The notes: generated from the sequence alone by a model not told the origin. DNA of 64,000 nucleotides from CAYYWP01 sp050176585 (GCA_050176585.1 JBFXHX010000021.1:1-64000), one strand, 5' to 3'. Counted from the first letter of the stretch, positions 43,262 through 52,712 are shown. Numbers and translations are program-made.

Positions 43262-43894
43262 ATGATCCGACCGGTTCGCCTCGCGGTGCTCGTGTCCGGT
43301 AGCGGCACGACCCTGCAGAACTTGCTCGACCGCGTTGCCGCCGGCGCCTTGAGCGCCGATGTCGCTGTCGTCGTCTCCTCGCGCCCCGACGTGCTGGCCA
43401 TCCAGCGAGCGCGCCGGGCGGGCATTCCCGCTACCGTCGTCGCTCGCAAGGATCATCCAGATGCGACCGCGTTCAACGACGCGCTCCACGCCGCGCTCGA
43501 ACCGTACGACGTCGAATTGGTGGTGCTCGCCGGCTTCTTGTCGCTCTTTCAACCGCGCGCGCGATACGCCGGGCGCGTCATAAACGTCCATCCCGCGCTG
43601 ATCCCCGCCTTCTGCGGCCAGGGCTTTTACGGGCACAAGGTGCACGACGCCGTGCTCGCGTCCGGCGTCAAGGTGACGGGGTGCACCGTGCACTTCGCCG
43701 ATGACGCATACGATCACGGTCCGATCATCCTGCAGGGCTGCGTGCCCGTGATGGACGACGACACCGCCGAAACGCTGGCGGCCCGGGTGGCCGCGCTCGA
43801 ACGGGAACTCTATCCGCAGGCGATTCAGCTGTTCGCGGAAGGACGCCTGCAGGTACACGGCGGTCGCGTGCGCGTGTTGCCTTCAGCTCAGTAG
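43262..43894 (+). CDS. purN: Phosphoribosylglycinamide formyltransferase
   Basis: Transfers formyl from 10-formyl-tetrahydrofolate to GAR in purine synthesis. The 210-residue protein carries the phosphate loop LVSGSGTTLQNLLD, the catalytic N108 and H110 in INVHPALIPAF, and D151 in DDAYDHGPII. LAGFLSLF precedes the catalytic loop. No purM/purH is adjacent. It converges on infC. Confidence 0.95.
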   Translation: MIRPVRLAVLVSGSGTTLQNLLDRVAAGALSADVAVVVSSRPDVLAIQRARRAGIPATVVARKDHPDATAFNDALHAALEPYDVELVVLAGFLSLFQPRARYAGRVINVHPALIPAFCGQGFYGHKVHDAVLASGVKVTGCTVHFADDAYDHGPIILQGCVPVMDDDTAETLAARVAALERELYPQAIQLFAEGRLQVHGGRVRVLPSAQ

Positions 43895-43908
43895 TGGCAC
43901 TAGCTGCT

Positions 43909-43925
43909 GCCACGCGCCGCGTGGC
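43909..43925. terminator. Hairpin between convergent purN and infC
   Basis: GCCACGC-gcc-GCGTGGC is a perfect 7-bp stem with a 3-nt loop placed between the purN stop (43894) and the infC stop (43968). It can act for either strand; T-runs are absent. Confidence 0.45.
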
Positions 43926-43967
43926 GCTATGGCGCGACGGTGAGCCCGCGCACCATGCAGGACGACT

Positions 43968-44636
43968 CTACGCCTGGGGCCCGGCCTCGACCTTGGAATC
44001 GGCAGCGCTTTCGGTCGGAGGCGGAGGGGATGAAGCGCCAGTCGCGGGCTTCCCGGCTGCCGCCGCCGGCGTTTTCTGAGCGGGCTTTTTGCGCGAGGGC
44101 GCGAGCACGATTCCCATCATGCGCCCTTCCATCCGCGGATCCCCTTCTGCGATCGCCACGTCTTTCAGCGCTTCACACACGCCCAGAAGCTTCTCACGGC
44201 CCAAATTCTGGTACGCCATCTCGCGCCCGCGAAACCGCAGCAGGAACTTGACCCGGTCCCCCTCATCGAGGAATTGCCGCGCCTTGGCGATCTGGCGGTC
44301 GATGTCCCCGTGGTCGGTCCGATAGCCGAGGCGTAGCTCTTTGACCTGCGTGACGGTCGCCTTCTTCTTCGCCTCGGATTCTTTCTTGTGCTGCTGGTAC
44401 TTGAACTTGCCGTAATCGAGAATGCGGCACACCGGCGGCTGAGCCTTGGGCGCGATCTCGACGAGATCGAGGGCCGCCTGCTCGGCGAGGCGTAACGCCT
44501 CATCGATCGGGACGATGCCGATCTGTTCGCCGTTTGTGCCGATCAGCCGCACCTGCGGGGTGCGGATTCTACGATTGATACGATGGGTTTCCTCGGGCGG
44601 GGGAACGAAACGTGGGCCACGACCGCGATACGCCAA
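43968..44636 (-). CDS. infC: Translation initiation factor IF-3
   Basis: Binds the 30S subunit and proofreads initiation. The 222-residue protein has both IF-3 domains: INRRIRTPQVRLIGTNGEQIGI to CRILDYGKFKYQQHKKESEAKK, then VKELRLGYRTDHGDIDRQIAKARQFL, RFRGREMAYQNLG and GRMMGIVLAPSRKK. A Pro/Ala-rich tail of about 40 residues is added. The start is a TTG at 44636 with AGGAGG four nt upstream; rare start codons are usual for infC and allow autoregulation. The usual rpmI-rplT genes do not follow it here. Confidence 0.95.
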   Translation of the reverse strand: MAYRGRGPRFVPPPEETHRINRRIRTPQVRLIGTNGEQIGIVPIDEALRLAEQAALDLVEIAPKAQPPVCRILDYGKFKYQQHKKESEAKKKATVTQVKELRLGYRTDHGDIDRQIAKARQFLDEGDRVKFLLRFRGREMAYQNLGREKLLGVCEALKDVAIAEGDPRMEGRMMGIVLAPSRKKPAQKTPAAAAGKPATGASSPPPPTESAADSKVEAGPQA

Positions 44637-45202
44637 ATGACCTCCTCTTCTGCTTCGACGTGGAGAGCCTACACCGCTGCCGGTTGACGGGTCAATTAGA
44701 GTACGCTGTGACCTGCAGGACCCGAGGAACGCTCCGAGGGTCGGCGGCGCGGTAACCAGCGGCTCCTGCCGAGCCCCCTTGACAGGGGTTGGAACGCGCG
44801 ACTCACTCGCGATCTCTCGCTCTCGTACTGCTGCGGGCCAGGGAGCAAACCACGTCGCTGCCAGGTATACGAGTTTTCCATTGCAGCGACTAGTCGAGCA
44901 AGTCGCGAACCAGGGACTGCTTCCAGCCGCTCGGCCTCTGGGCTCGAAGCCGCGCAGATTTCCGGCAGGGCGACTGTAGCTATTCCAGTCTCCGGCCCGC
45001 GCGGCAGGAGGTATTCCAAGGTGGCACGCTCTCCATGGCCGGACCGCGTAATATCTGCACGGCGGTACCGAAGCGGCAAATCTCGACGCCCGTTCAGCGT
45101 TCGCGTCGACGGCTCGGCTCGCCGGAACGGACTTTGCGTGGAGCTGTCCTCCAGACGTTCGCGGTTGCCGCAGGCAATCGGGACAGCGAAGGGAAGACCA
45201 TC
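44637..45202. other. Intergenic region between infC and the cohesin-like gene
   Basis: About 565 bp holding two divergent promoters. Several GC hairpins are possible (for example around 44720-44790). I see no tRNA or supported riboswitch. The frames through it (44696-45079 minus; 45035 plus) are low-complexity, and the plus frame simply joins the next gene. Confidence 0.5.
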
Positions 45203-45841
45203 ATGAACCCAGACGTCAGAGCCACACGAGCGCTTAAGAGCTTGATCCTCGGGGCAGCGACATTGCTCACGGCGCTGACTCCTTCAGCGCGCGCAGCCGT
45301 GCTCCGCGTTCCCGACATCGCCATAGGTTTAGACACTCCGAACGCCGTCGTAGCGATCTCGATCGACGATGCATCCGGGGTGGAGGAAGTCGATCTCGTC
45401 GTCGGTTACGACCCGCTGCTTCTGTCAGTCTCGACCCCGGTGCTTTCGACCGACCTGTCGTCCGGCTGCATCGTCGCATCCAACTACGACACTCCGGGCA
45501 TCGTGTACGTCAGCGTCGCATGCCCGGAGCCCATGAGCGGCAGCGGCGCGCTGGTCTCCGTACCCGTACAGCCGCTCAAAGCCGGTACCGGTACGTTGGA
45601 CGTGCGTTGCGAGCTCAACGGCCTGTCGCTCCCGTGCGACGTGGGTATGGGGTCGGTCACGATCGAAAACGAGCCCCGGCCAGCCAAGTTCGACATGAAC
45701 GTCGGCGAAGCACACCGCGCCCCGGTGGAGTCGGCCCGCCGGATTTTCGGCGCGCCGCGCAGCCCTGAGCCGGCGCGAGATCGCCGCGCGCTGTGGGTCC
45801 GAAGGGTTTCGCTGGAGCTTGGACGGCCGATGGAGCTGTAA
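45203..45841 (+). CDS. Third small cohesin-like exported protein
   Basis: A 212-residue protein. Signal peptide MNPDVRATRALKSLILGAAT to about residue 30 (PSARA-AVLRV). The mature domain has the cohesin pattern best of the set: LRVPDIAIGLDTPNAVVAIS, GVEEVDLVVGYDPLLLSVST, GIVYVSVACPEPMSGSGALV, LDVRCELNGLSLPCDVGMG. From about 155 the sequence turns Arg/Pro/Glu-rich (RAPVESARRIFGAPRSPEPA) and ends RPMEL; this could be a frameshifted or decayed stalk. No membrane anchor. ATG 45203 is preceded by GGGAAG. It stands about 5.4 kb from its paralogues. Confidence 0.72.
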   Translation: MNPDVRATRALKSLILGAATLLTALTPSARAAVLRVPDIAIGLDTPNAVVAISIDDASGVEEVDLVVGYDPLLLSVSTPVLSTDLSSGCIVASNYDTPGIVYVSVACPEPMSGSGALVSVPVQPLKAGTGTLDVRCELNGLSLPCDVGMGSVTIENEPRPAKFDMNVGEAHRAPVESARRIFGAPRSPEPARDRRALWVRRVSLELGRPMEL

Positions 45842-45912
45842 CTCTGACAGGCGCTTCAGCTCGTCGCGGCACCGACGCTCGCCCGGGGGAGAGCTGTCGA
45901 GCGGCGCGCTGA

Positions 45913-47568
45913 TTGCACCCACGGATGCCCATGCAAGCCGGGAAGGCGCACGGTGCAAGCGTCGGACCGAGGGCAGAGCGCGTGTCTGTCGGCCAGCTCG
46001 GCAAACGCCGGCGCATCCTGCGCTATTTCGGTTTGGGGTTCCTGGTACTCGCAGTCCTGGTAATCGCCATCGCTTCTCAGATCGAAGAGCCCATTCGCCG
46101 CAGCATGGAGGCCGAGCTGAATAAACACCTGCGCGGGTATTCCGCCGAGCTTCCGGGGCTCGACATACACCCGTTCAGCTTTTCGCTCACCCTGCACAAT
46201 CCGGTCATCCGCCAACAGGCGCATCCCGATCCGCCCGTAATGGTGATTGAGGAGCTACATGCCGGCGTGCACTGGCGGGCGTTGCTATCGCTGCGCCTCG
46301 TGGCCGATTTCACCTTCGGCTCGCCGCGGCTGCATATTAACCGTCCACAGCTCACCGCCGAGGCGCGGGATGAGGTGCCGGTCAATCAGAAAGGTTGGCA
46401 GGAGGCACTGGAGTCGATCTATCCGCTCAAGATCAACGAGTTTCGCGTCAATAACGGCGCGCTGACGTATATCGACGACGATCCCAAACGGCCTCTGCGG
46501 CTGAGCAAGATCAGCTTGGTGACCACCAACATCCGCAACATCCGCAATCCCGAAGTGCCATATCCCTCCCCCGTGCACCTGCGCGCCGTCATCTTCGACA
46601 AGGGGCGGCTCGAGCTCGACGGCGAGGCGAACTATCTCTCCGAGCCCCAACCCACCGGGCGCGCCGAGATCGACATCTCCCAAGTGCCGCTCGAGCGACT
46701 GAAACCCGTCACGACCAACGTGAACGTGAACATCCGCGGCGGTATCCTCTCGGCGCGCGGCGAAGCGGAGTACGGCAAGAAAACGCGCCGCGCGCATCTG
46801 CGCTGGGCGCGGATCGATGAGATCGCGGTTGATTACGTGCACAAACCCCACACCGCAGCCGAAGAGGCGCGGCGAGTGCAAAAAGTGGAACAGGTCGCCA
46901 CCGAGCTGGCGGGTGCGCCGGAAACGGTGGTGCGCATCGATGAGCTCGAAATCCGCAAGGCGGAGCTCGGCTACATCGATCAGACGACCAATCCGCCGTA
47001 CCGCGTCTTCCTCTCGAACGCGGACATCACCATCCGCGACATCTCGAATCAGGCCGAAGCGAACCCAGGGCGCATCGAAGCAAAGGGCCTGTTCATGGGC
47101 TCGGGTCAAACTGAGCTGATCGCCACGTTCATGGCGCGACGCCAGAATCCGCAACTCGAGCTTTCCCTGCGGATAGAGAACACCGACTTGCGTGCCCTGA
47201 ACGACCTGTTCCAAGCATACGGAGATTTCGACGTGGTCGCCGGGCGCTTCTCTCTCTACACCCAGTTGCGTATCGCCAACGGTGAAGTCGAAGGATACGT
47301 CAAGCCGTTCTTCGCCGACATCGACGTTTATGACTCGGAACAGGACGCCGAGCAATCGCTGCCCAGCAAGATCTACGAGGGCATCGTCGGCGGCATCTCC
47401 ACCCTGCTCGAGAATCCTCGGGATGAGGTGGCCACGCAGGCAACGGTCAAGGGCTCCACGACCTCACCTGAGCTGAGCACGTGGGAGGTCATCATCAACT
47501 TAATCCGCAACGCGTTCTTCAAGGCGATCCTGCCGGGTTTCGAAGCCGCCATGCGCGAGCGGCGCTGA
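45913..47568 (+). CDS. DUF748/AsmA-like membrane-anchored protein
   Basis: A 551-residue protein with a membrane helix near 36-54 (YFGLGFLVLAVLVIAIASQI) and a long periplasmic part rich in beta strands. DUF748 signatures are visible: SFSLTLHNPVIR, LHINRPQLTA, INEFRVNNGALTYIDDDPKRPLRLSKISL, and LAGAPETVVRIDELEIRKAELGYIDQ. The C-terminal part ends in an amphipathic LIRNAFFKAILPGFEAAMRER. AsmA/DUF748 proteins belong to bridge-like families tied to outer-membrane lipid homeostasis, so a role there is likely but unproven. Start at ATG 45913 or an internal ATG/GTG before the anchor. Confidence 0.85.
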   Translation: MHPRMPMQAGKAHGASVGPRAERVSVGQLGKRRRILRYFGLGFLVLAVLVIAIASQIEEPIRRSMEAELNKHLRGYSAELPGLDIHPFSFSLTLHNPVIRQQAHPDPPVMVIEELHAGVHWRALLSLRLVADFTFGSPRLHINRPQLTAEARDEVPVNQKGWQEALESIYPLKINEFRVNNGALTYIDDDPKRPLRLSKISLVTTNIRNIRNPEVPYPSPVHLRAVIFDKGRLELDGEANYLSEPQPTGRAEIDISQVPLERLKPVTTNVNVNIRGGILSARGEAEYGKKTRRAHLRWARIDEIAVDYVHKPHTAAEEARRVQKVEQVATELAGAPETVVRIDELEIRKAELGYIDQTTNPPYRVFLSNADITIRDISNQAEANPGRIEAKGLFMGSGQTELIATFMARRQNPQLELSLRIENTDLRALNDLFQAYGDFDVVAGRFSLYTQLRIANGEVEGYVKPFFADIDVYDSEQDAEQSLPSKIYEGIVGGISTLLENPRDEVATQATVKGSTTSPELSTWEVIINLIRNAFFKAILPGFEAAMRERR

Positions 47569-47711
47569 GGAGCCTGCAGCGGACGCCGCGCTCGATCACG
47601 CATGCGGTAAATCGTCGGAGGACCGCCCGCGTTCCAAGGAGCCCAACGACGCGGCGCCGGACCGAGTGGAGGCGCAGGCGGCGGCGCAGCAAAGCTGCCC
47701 GAGACGATACG

Positions 47712-48638
47712 TCAGTGGCCGCGGGCCAGGCGCTCGACCGGCCGGCAGCTGCCGAGCGCGCCGCGGCGCTCGACGAAGTCGATGTCGAGCAGCGCGCCGG
47801 TCCGGCCGGCGTACGGAGCCACTCGTATGCAGCGGCAACCGCCGTCCGCGAGCGTCGCGTTGAGCAGCAGGTACTCCGTGACCACAGCTTTCCGCAGCGC
47901 CTCCGTCGCGGTGAGCGGTGCGCCGCTGCCACTGCCCCGTACCGATAACCCGAGGCCGCTGAAGCTCGGAAAGATGCCGTAGCGCTGGCGCAACACGCCT
48001 GCGAGCTGCGCATCGGCGACCATCTCGCTGCCCACCGTAAAGGCACCGAGCAGCGCGAGTGTGGCCTCGGGCTCGGGCGGATCCGCGAATGTGCGCGCCA
48101 GACAGAGGAGCGCGTTCTCGGCAGAGCCCGGCTGCGGCGGGCACGTAAACCGCGAGCCTAAATCGAGTTCGATCACCCGAAATGTCTCGGGCCAGCTGGC
48201 CAAGCACGCATCGAGCGCTGCGGCGGTGTCCGGCCGGCAGCGCATGACCAGCAACTCGCGATCGGGGTCGTCGGCGATGCCAAAAAAGTCGGCGACATCG
48301 ACCAGCGGCAGCGGCGGATCGAACATGGCTGCTGCGCCGGCAAACACGCGGACCGCGCTCGGCGCTCCGAGCCGGCCGCTGGGCTCGACGCCGTGCGGCA
48401 GATATACCAACCGCAGGAAGTCATTGGAGGCCTGCGGATCGCGCGTGCGATCCACGACCCGCGCGGGCGCGTCAGCGCCACTCGTATCGGCTCCCGCCCC
48501 GCCGCACGACACCGCCGCGCAGAGCGCGATCAGGATGAGGAGTGGTGAACTCGCACGGCCGAAGCAGCGCACCGCGAGCGGGCGCCCTTGGCCAAGCGTC
48601 GCGACTCCGGCGCGCGGCGCATGAACACCAGCGGCCAC
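47712..48638 (-). CDS. Hypothetical lipoprotein
   Basis: A product of about 308 residues with a hydrophobic stretch (SSPLLILIALCAAVSC) ending in a lipobox-like AVSC-GG. The rest is soluble, with six further cysteines (for example MRCRPDTAAALDACL, SRFTCPPQPG, GGCRCIRV). I do not recognise a family. The start is unclear: GTG 48638 has GGAGG 6 nt upstream, and GTG 48572 would give the neatest lipoprotein signal; the frame is open to 48707. It converges on the DUF748 gene and is divergent from the YciI gene. Confidence 0.65.
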   Translation of the reverse strand: MAAGVHAPRAGVATLGQGRPLAVRCFGRASSPLLILIALCAAVSCGGAGADTSGADAPARVVDRTRDPQASNDFLRLVYLPHGVEPSGRLGAPSAVRVFAGAAAMFDPPLPLVDVADFFGIADDPDRELLVMRCRPDTAAALDACLASWPETFRVIELDLGSRFTCPPQPGSAENALLCLARTFADPPEPEATLALLGAFTVGSEMVADAQLAGVLRQRYGIFPSFSGLGLSVRGSGSGAPLTATEALRKAVVTEYLLLNATLADGGCRCIRVAPYAGRTGALLDIDFVERRGALGSCRPVERLARGH

Positions 48639-48855
48639 TCGCATCCTCCGCGCGATTCCTGCCAGCATAGGCCGGTGCGGTTTGGCATACGCGATTCGCG
48701 GTCGCAACCTGACGCACTGCGGAGAGCCTCAGCCATCGGGCATCAGCGCACCACCGGCATTGGCGGCGGGAGCTGCCGGGGGCTTGCTGCCGTGCGCGCA
48801 GTGCGGTGAGATGGAAGGCTCGCAATGAGTGCCTTGGCAGAAGAAGGGGGACGCG

Positions 48856-49131
48856 ATGTTCTTTGCCGTGCTGTACCACGCTGCGCCGGGTGGCCAGGAG
48901 CACAGGGCGGACGTGCGACCGCTGCACCGCGGCTATCTCGATCCGATCGTTCGCGAAGGTCGAGTCGCCTTCGCCGGGCCGTTCATCGACGGATCCGGTG
49001 ACGGCTTGATCCTGCTCGAAGCGCCGTCGCTCGGCGACGCATGGAATTTCGTGTCCGGCGACCCGTATGTTCGCGAGGGCATCGTGAACGTCGTCGAGGT
49101 CCGCCCAGTGGAAAAGGTATACCCGAGCTGA
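48856..49131 (+). CDS. YciI-like protein
   Basis: A 91-residue ferredoxin-like fold protein of the YciI family: FFAVLYHAAPGG at the start, the conserved H (PLHRGYLDPIVREGRVAFAGPF) and D (GSGDGLILLEAPSLGDAWNFVSGDPYVREGIVNVVEVRPVEKV). Often fused to or next to catabolic oxidoreductases; enzymatic role uncertain, some members act as lyases or isomerases. ATG 48856 has GGGGGA upstream; the frame starting at 48829 adds nine unconserved residues. It precedes the oxidoreductase gene by 26 bp and probably heads its transcript. Confidence 0.88.
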   Translation: MFFAVLYHAAPGGQEHRADVRPLHRGYLDPIVREGRVAFAGPFIDGSGDGLILLEAPSLGDAWNFVSGDPYVREGIVNVVEVRPVEKVYPS

Positions 49132-49157
49132 ACGCCAGCCGCGACGTTAGGACGACG

Positions 49158-52100
49158 ATGAGATCTGCCCATGAGCCCCAAGCCTGGCTCGACCGTAAAT
49201 ACCTGCTCGAGAAAGGCCTCATCTATTTGACCGGCCTGCAGGCGCTCGTGCGCCTGCCTATGGATCAGCACCGGGCCGACCGCCGGACTGGACTGCACAC
49301 CGCCACCTTCGTCTCGGGTTACCGGGGATCGCCTCTCGGCGGGCTCGATCGAGCCTTCGAATCCGCGGGAGGCATAGCGCGCGCACACCAGATCGTATTC
49401 GCGAATGGCGTGAACGAAGAGCTCGCGGCAACCGCCGTCGTCGGCAGTCAGATGGCGAGCATCTTCCCCGGCGCCAAGTACGATGGAGTGCTCGGCATGT
49501 GGTACGGCAAGGCGCCCGGCGTGGACCGCGCCGGTGATGCATTGCGACACGGCAACTTCGTCGGCGTGGGGAGTAACGGCGGCGTGCTCTGCATCGCCGG
49601 TGACGATCCCGCCTGCAAGTCGTCGACGCTGCCATCCGCCACGGAGCAGGTGTTCGTCGACGCCATGTTCCCCGTCCTCTACCCCGGCACCGTCCAGGAG
49701 GTCCTGGACCTCGGACGACATGGGTTCATGCTGTCTCGTTATTCGGGCCTCTGGGTCGGAATGAAAATAGTCTCGGACGTGGCCGACGAGGCCGCCACTG
49801 CCGAGGTTGCCCCGGAACGGGTCGCCCCCGTCTTCCCCTCCTTCGACGTAGGCGGTCGGCCGTTCCGGCCGCGCCTGAACCCGACCCTCCTGCCGCCGAG
49901 CACGCTGCACGCGGAACGCGAGATGATCTACGAGCGGCTGGAGGCGGCTCGCTTGTACGCACGCGCAAACGGTCTGAACCGCATCACCGTGGCACCTGCG
50001 TCCGCGCGGCTCGGAATCATCGCCGGCGGGAAAACGTACTACGATCTACGCCAGGCCCTGCGCACGCTCGGGCTGGACGAACCCGAGCTGCACCGCTTCG
50101 GCATCCGCCTCTTGCGCATGGGCCTGCTGCATCCCGTCGAGGGTGAGATCATGCGCGAGCTCGCTCGCGGCCTCGAGGAGGTCATCGTCGTCGAGGAGAA
50201 ACGCCCGTATCTCGAGACCGCACTGCGCGATCTTCTGTACAGCGGTTCCGATCGGCCGCGGGTGGTCGGCAAGTGGGACGAGGAAGGCCGACCGCTCCTG
50301 CCGGCGGACGGCGCCCTCGATGTGGATACCATCGCCCGCGCCGTCGGCGGGCGGATCGCGCGCACCATGGCACTGGAGAGCGTGCGGGTGCGGCTCGCCG
50401 AGCTCGACGCGGCACGGGCGCTCAGCGACGGCCCGATCCGCCGCGCGCCGTCGTTCTGCAGCGGCTGCCCACATAATCGTTCTACGCTCGTGCCAGAGGG
50501 ATCTCTCGCGGGCGGCGGCATCGGCTGCCACGGCATGGTGCTGTGGAAGAACCCGCAACATGTGGGGATCACCCAGATGGGAGGTGAGGGAGCACAGTGG
50601 ATCGGCATGGCGCCATTCACGGAAACCCCCCACTTCTTCCAAAACCTCGGCGACGGAACCCTCGCTCACTCCGCGAGCCTAGCGATCAATGCGAGCATCG
50701 CGGCCGGCGTCAACGTCACGTACAAGATCCTGTACAACTCCGCAGTGGCGATGACCGGCGGCCAAGAAGCCGCGGGGCTGCTCCCGATTCCCGAGCTGAC
50801 GCGCTCGTTGGAGATCGCCGGCGTGCGAAAGATCATCATCACGGCGGAAGATCCGCGCCGCTACGCGGACGCCTCGCTCGCCGGAATCGCCGAGGTCTGG
50901 CACCGTGATCGCCTGGACGAGGCACAGCAGACGCTGCGCGACGTGACGGGCGTCAGCGTCTTGATTCACGACCAGCGCTGCGCGGCCGAGAGCCGCCGGC
51001 TGCGCAAGCGGAAGAAGCTCGCCGAACCGGCGACCCGCGTCTACATCAACGAGGCGGTCTGCGAAGGCTGCGGCGATTGCGGCAAGAAGGCCAACTGTCT
51101 ATCGCTCCATCCGGTCGAGACGGAGTTCGGCCGCAAGACGCAGGTGCACCAGTCCTCGTGCAATCAGGACTACTCCTGCCTGCTGGGCGACTGTCCATCC
51201 TTCATCACGGTCGATGTGGAACCGGCGCGCTCCCCAGGGGCACGGCCGGCGGCGACGGTGGAACACTTTCTGCCAGCGCCCGTTGCGCGGGTGGACGCCG
51301 CGCGCGGCTACCGCGTCTTCATGGCCGGCATCGGCGGCACCGGCGTGGTGACCATCAACCAGATCCTCGGCACCGCCGCCGCGCTGGAGGGTAAGCACGT
51401 GCGCTCGCTCGACCAAACCGGCCTGGCGCAGAAAGGCGGTCCGGTGGTGTCGAGCCTCCGCATCCTCGACCACGACGAGGAGGCGAATAACTGCTTGGCG
51501 ACCGGTGAGGCCGATCTCCTGCTCGTCTTCGATCTGGTGGTCGGCACGCAGGCGAAGAACCTCGCCAAGGCGCACCGGTCGCGCAGCGCGGCGGTGGTGA
51601 ATACCGATATTGCGCCTACCGCCGCCATGATCGGCGACCCCGATGCCCCCCTCCCCACTAGTACGGACCTGATCGCGACCCTTTCCGCAGTGAGCCGTCC
51701 GGACGCTCTGGTCTCCGTGCCAGCGAGTACGCTCGCCGAGGAGCTCTTTGGCGATCAACTGGCGACGAATATGATCTTGGTCGGGGCCGCATATCAATCC
51801 GGTTGGCTCCCGCTCGCCGCTGCGTCGATCGAAGAAGCGATCCGCATCAACGGCGCCGCGGCGGAGATGAACGTGCAGGCCTTCCGCTTGGGTCGCCGGC
51901 TGGTCATCGAGCCCACTGCGGCGGAGTCCGCGCTGCGCCAGCGCGACCAGGCGCTTCCGGCCACGCATTCCGCGGCCGCGCAGCGCGCGACGGAGATCGT
52001 CGAGCGCTGCGGCTTCGACGCGAAGCTTCGCGGCATCGCCGAAGTGCGGGCCCGCGAGCTCGCCGAGTATCAGAATTTCGACTGGGCGCGCCGCTATGTC

Positions 52101-52712
52101 GCGTTCGTCCAAGAGGTGGCACAGGTGGAGCGGCAGCGAGTGCCCGGTTCGACCCGGCTCAGCGAGGCCGTCGCCCGCTCCCTGTTCAAGCTGATGGCCT
52201 ACAAGGACGAGTACGAAGTCGCCCGGCTGCACCTCCGCTCCGGAAGCCCAGAGGTCCTGCGGCGGCGCTTTCCCCGCGCGCGCCGCCTCCGTTGGCACCT
52301 CCACCCACCGTTGTTGCGGTCGATCGGCTTGCGCAAGAAGGTGGGCTTTGGCCCCTGGATCACTGGTGTGTTTCGCGGCTTGCACGCCATGCGGCATCTG
52401 CGCGGCAGTTGGCTCGATCCGTTCGGGCATACCGAGATGCGCCGGCTGGAACGGGCGCTGATCGACGAATACCGGACGACCATCGCGACCCTCCTCCGCA
52501 CGCTCAGTCCGGAGCATCACGACGGCGCGGTCGCGATCGCCGAGGCGGCGGAGCTGGTGCGCGGCTACGAAGAGGTGAAGATCGCGAACGTGACCCGCTA
52601 CCGCCACACGGTGGCGGAGCTGATGAAGGGCTTCGCGGATCGCCGGCCGCCATCACCCGGCGTCCCTGGACGCGTCCTGGCCCCGGCTACATCGGCATCG
52701 GAGTTGAGCTGA
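49158..52712 (+). CDS. Indolepyruvate ferredoxin oxidoreductase family protein (fused alpha-beta-gamma)
   Basis: A 1184-residue enzyme that oxidatively decarboxylates 2-oxo acids (arylpyruvates or branched) to acyl-CoA with ferredoxin. The pyruvate:ferredoxin-oxidoreductase-like N-terminal half has FVSGYRGSPLGGLDRAFES; the ThDP region has CSGCPHNRSTLVPEGSLAGGGIGCHGM and GEGAQWIGMAPF; Cys-rich CEGCGDCGKKANCLSL and CNQDYSCLLGDCPSF should bind Fe-S. The gamma part (about 750-950) has MAGIGGTGVVTINQILGTAA and DQTGLAQKGGPVVSSLRI. A conserved C-terminal domain (DUF6537-like) follows. Such long fusions are found in aerobes. Confidence 0.93.
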   Translation: MRSAHEPQAWLDRKYLLEKGLIYLTGLQALVRLPMDQHRADRRTGLHTATFVSGYRGSPLGGLDRAFESAGGIARAHQIVFANGVNEELAATAVVGSQMASIFPGAKYDGVLGMWYGKAPGVDRAGDALRHGNFVGVGSNGGVLCIAGDDPACKSSTLPSATEQVFVDAMFPVLYPGTVQEVLDLGRHGFMLSRYSGLWVGMKIVSDVADEAATAEVAPERVAPVFPSFDVGGRPFRPRLNPTLLPPSTLHAEREMIYERLEAARLYARANGLNRITVAPASARLGIIAGGKTYYDLRQALRTLGLDEPELHRFGIRLLRMGLLHPVEGEIMRELARGLEEVIVVEEKRPYLETALRDLLYSGSDRPRVVGKWDEEGRPLLPADGALDVDTIARAVGGRIARTMALESVRVRLAELDAARALSDGPIRRAPSFCSGCPHNRSTLVPEGSLAGGGIGCHGMVLWKNPQHVGITQMGGEGAQWIGMAPFTETPHFFQNLGDGTLAHSASLAINASIAAGVNVTYKILYNSAVAMTGGQEAAGLLPIPELTRSLEIAGVRKIIITAEDPRRYADASLAGIAEVWHRDRLDEAQQTLRDVTGVSVLIHDQRCAAESRRLRKRKKLAEPATRVYINEAVCEGCGDCGKKANCLSLHPVETEFGRKTQVHQSSCNQDYSCLLGDCPSFITVDVEPARSPGARPAATVEHFLPAPVARVDAARGYRVFMAGIGGTGVVTINQILGTAAALEGKHVRSLDQTGLAQKGGPVVSSLRILDHDEEANNCLATGEADLLLVFDLVVGTQAKNLAKAHRSRSAAVVNTDIAPTAAMIGDPDAPLPTSTDLIATLSAVSRPDALVSVPASTLAEELFGDQLATNMILVGAAYQSGWLPLAAASIEEAIRINGAAAEMNVQAFRLGRRLVIEPTAAESALRQRDQALPATHSAAAQRATEIVERCGFDAKLRGIAEVRARELAEYQNFDWARRYVAFVQEVAQVERQRVPGSTRLSEAVARSLFKLMAYKDEYEVARLHLRSGSPEVLRRRFPRARRLRWHLHPPLLRSIGLRKKVGFGPWITGVFRGLHAMRHLRGSWLDPFGHTEMRRLERALIDEYRTTIATLLRTLSPEHHDGAVAIAEAAELVRGYEEVKIANVTRYRHTVAELMKGFADRRPPSPGVPGRVLAPATSASELS

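Noticed and set aside
45055..45200. Possible c-di-GMP (GEMM) riboswitch before the cohesin-like gene
   Set aside because: Only short pieces (GGCAAA, some GC stems) are reminiscent; the conserved core (CACGCACAGGGCAAA, GACGCAAAGC) is not present.
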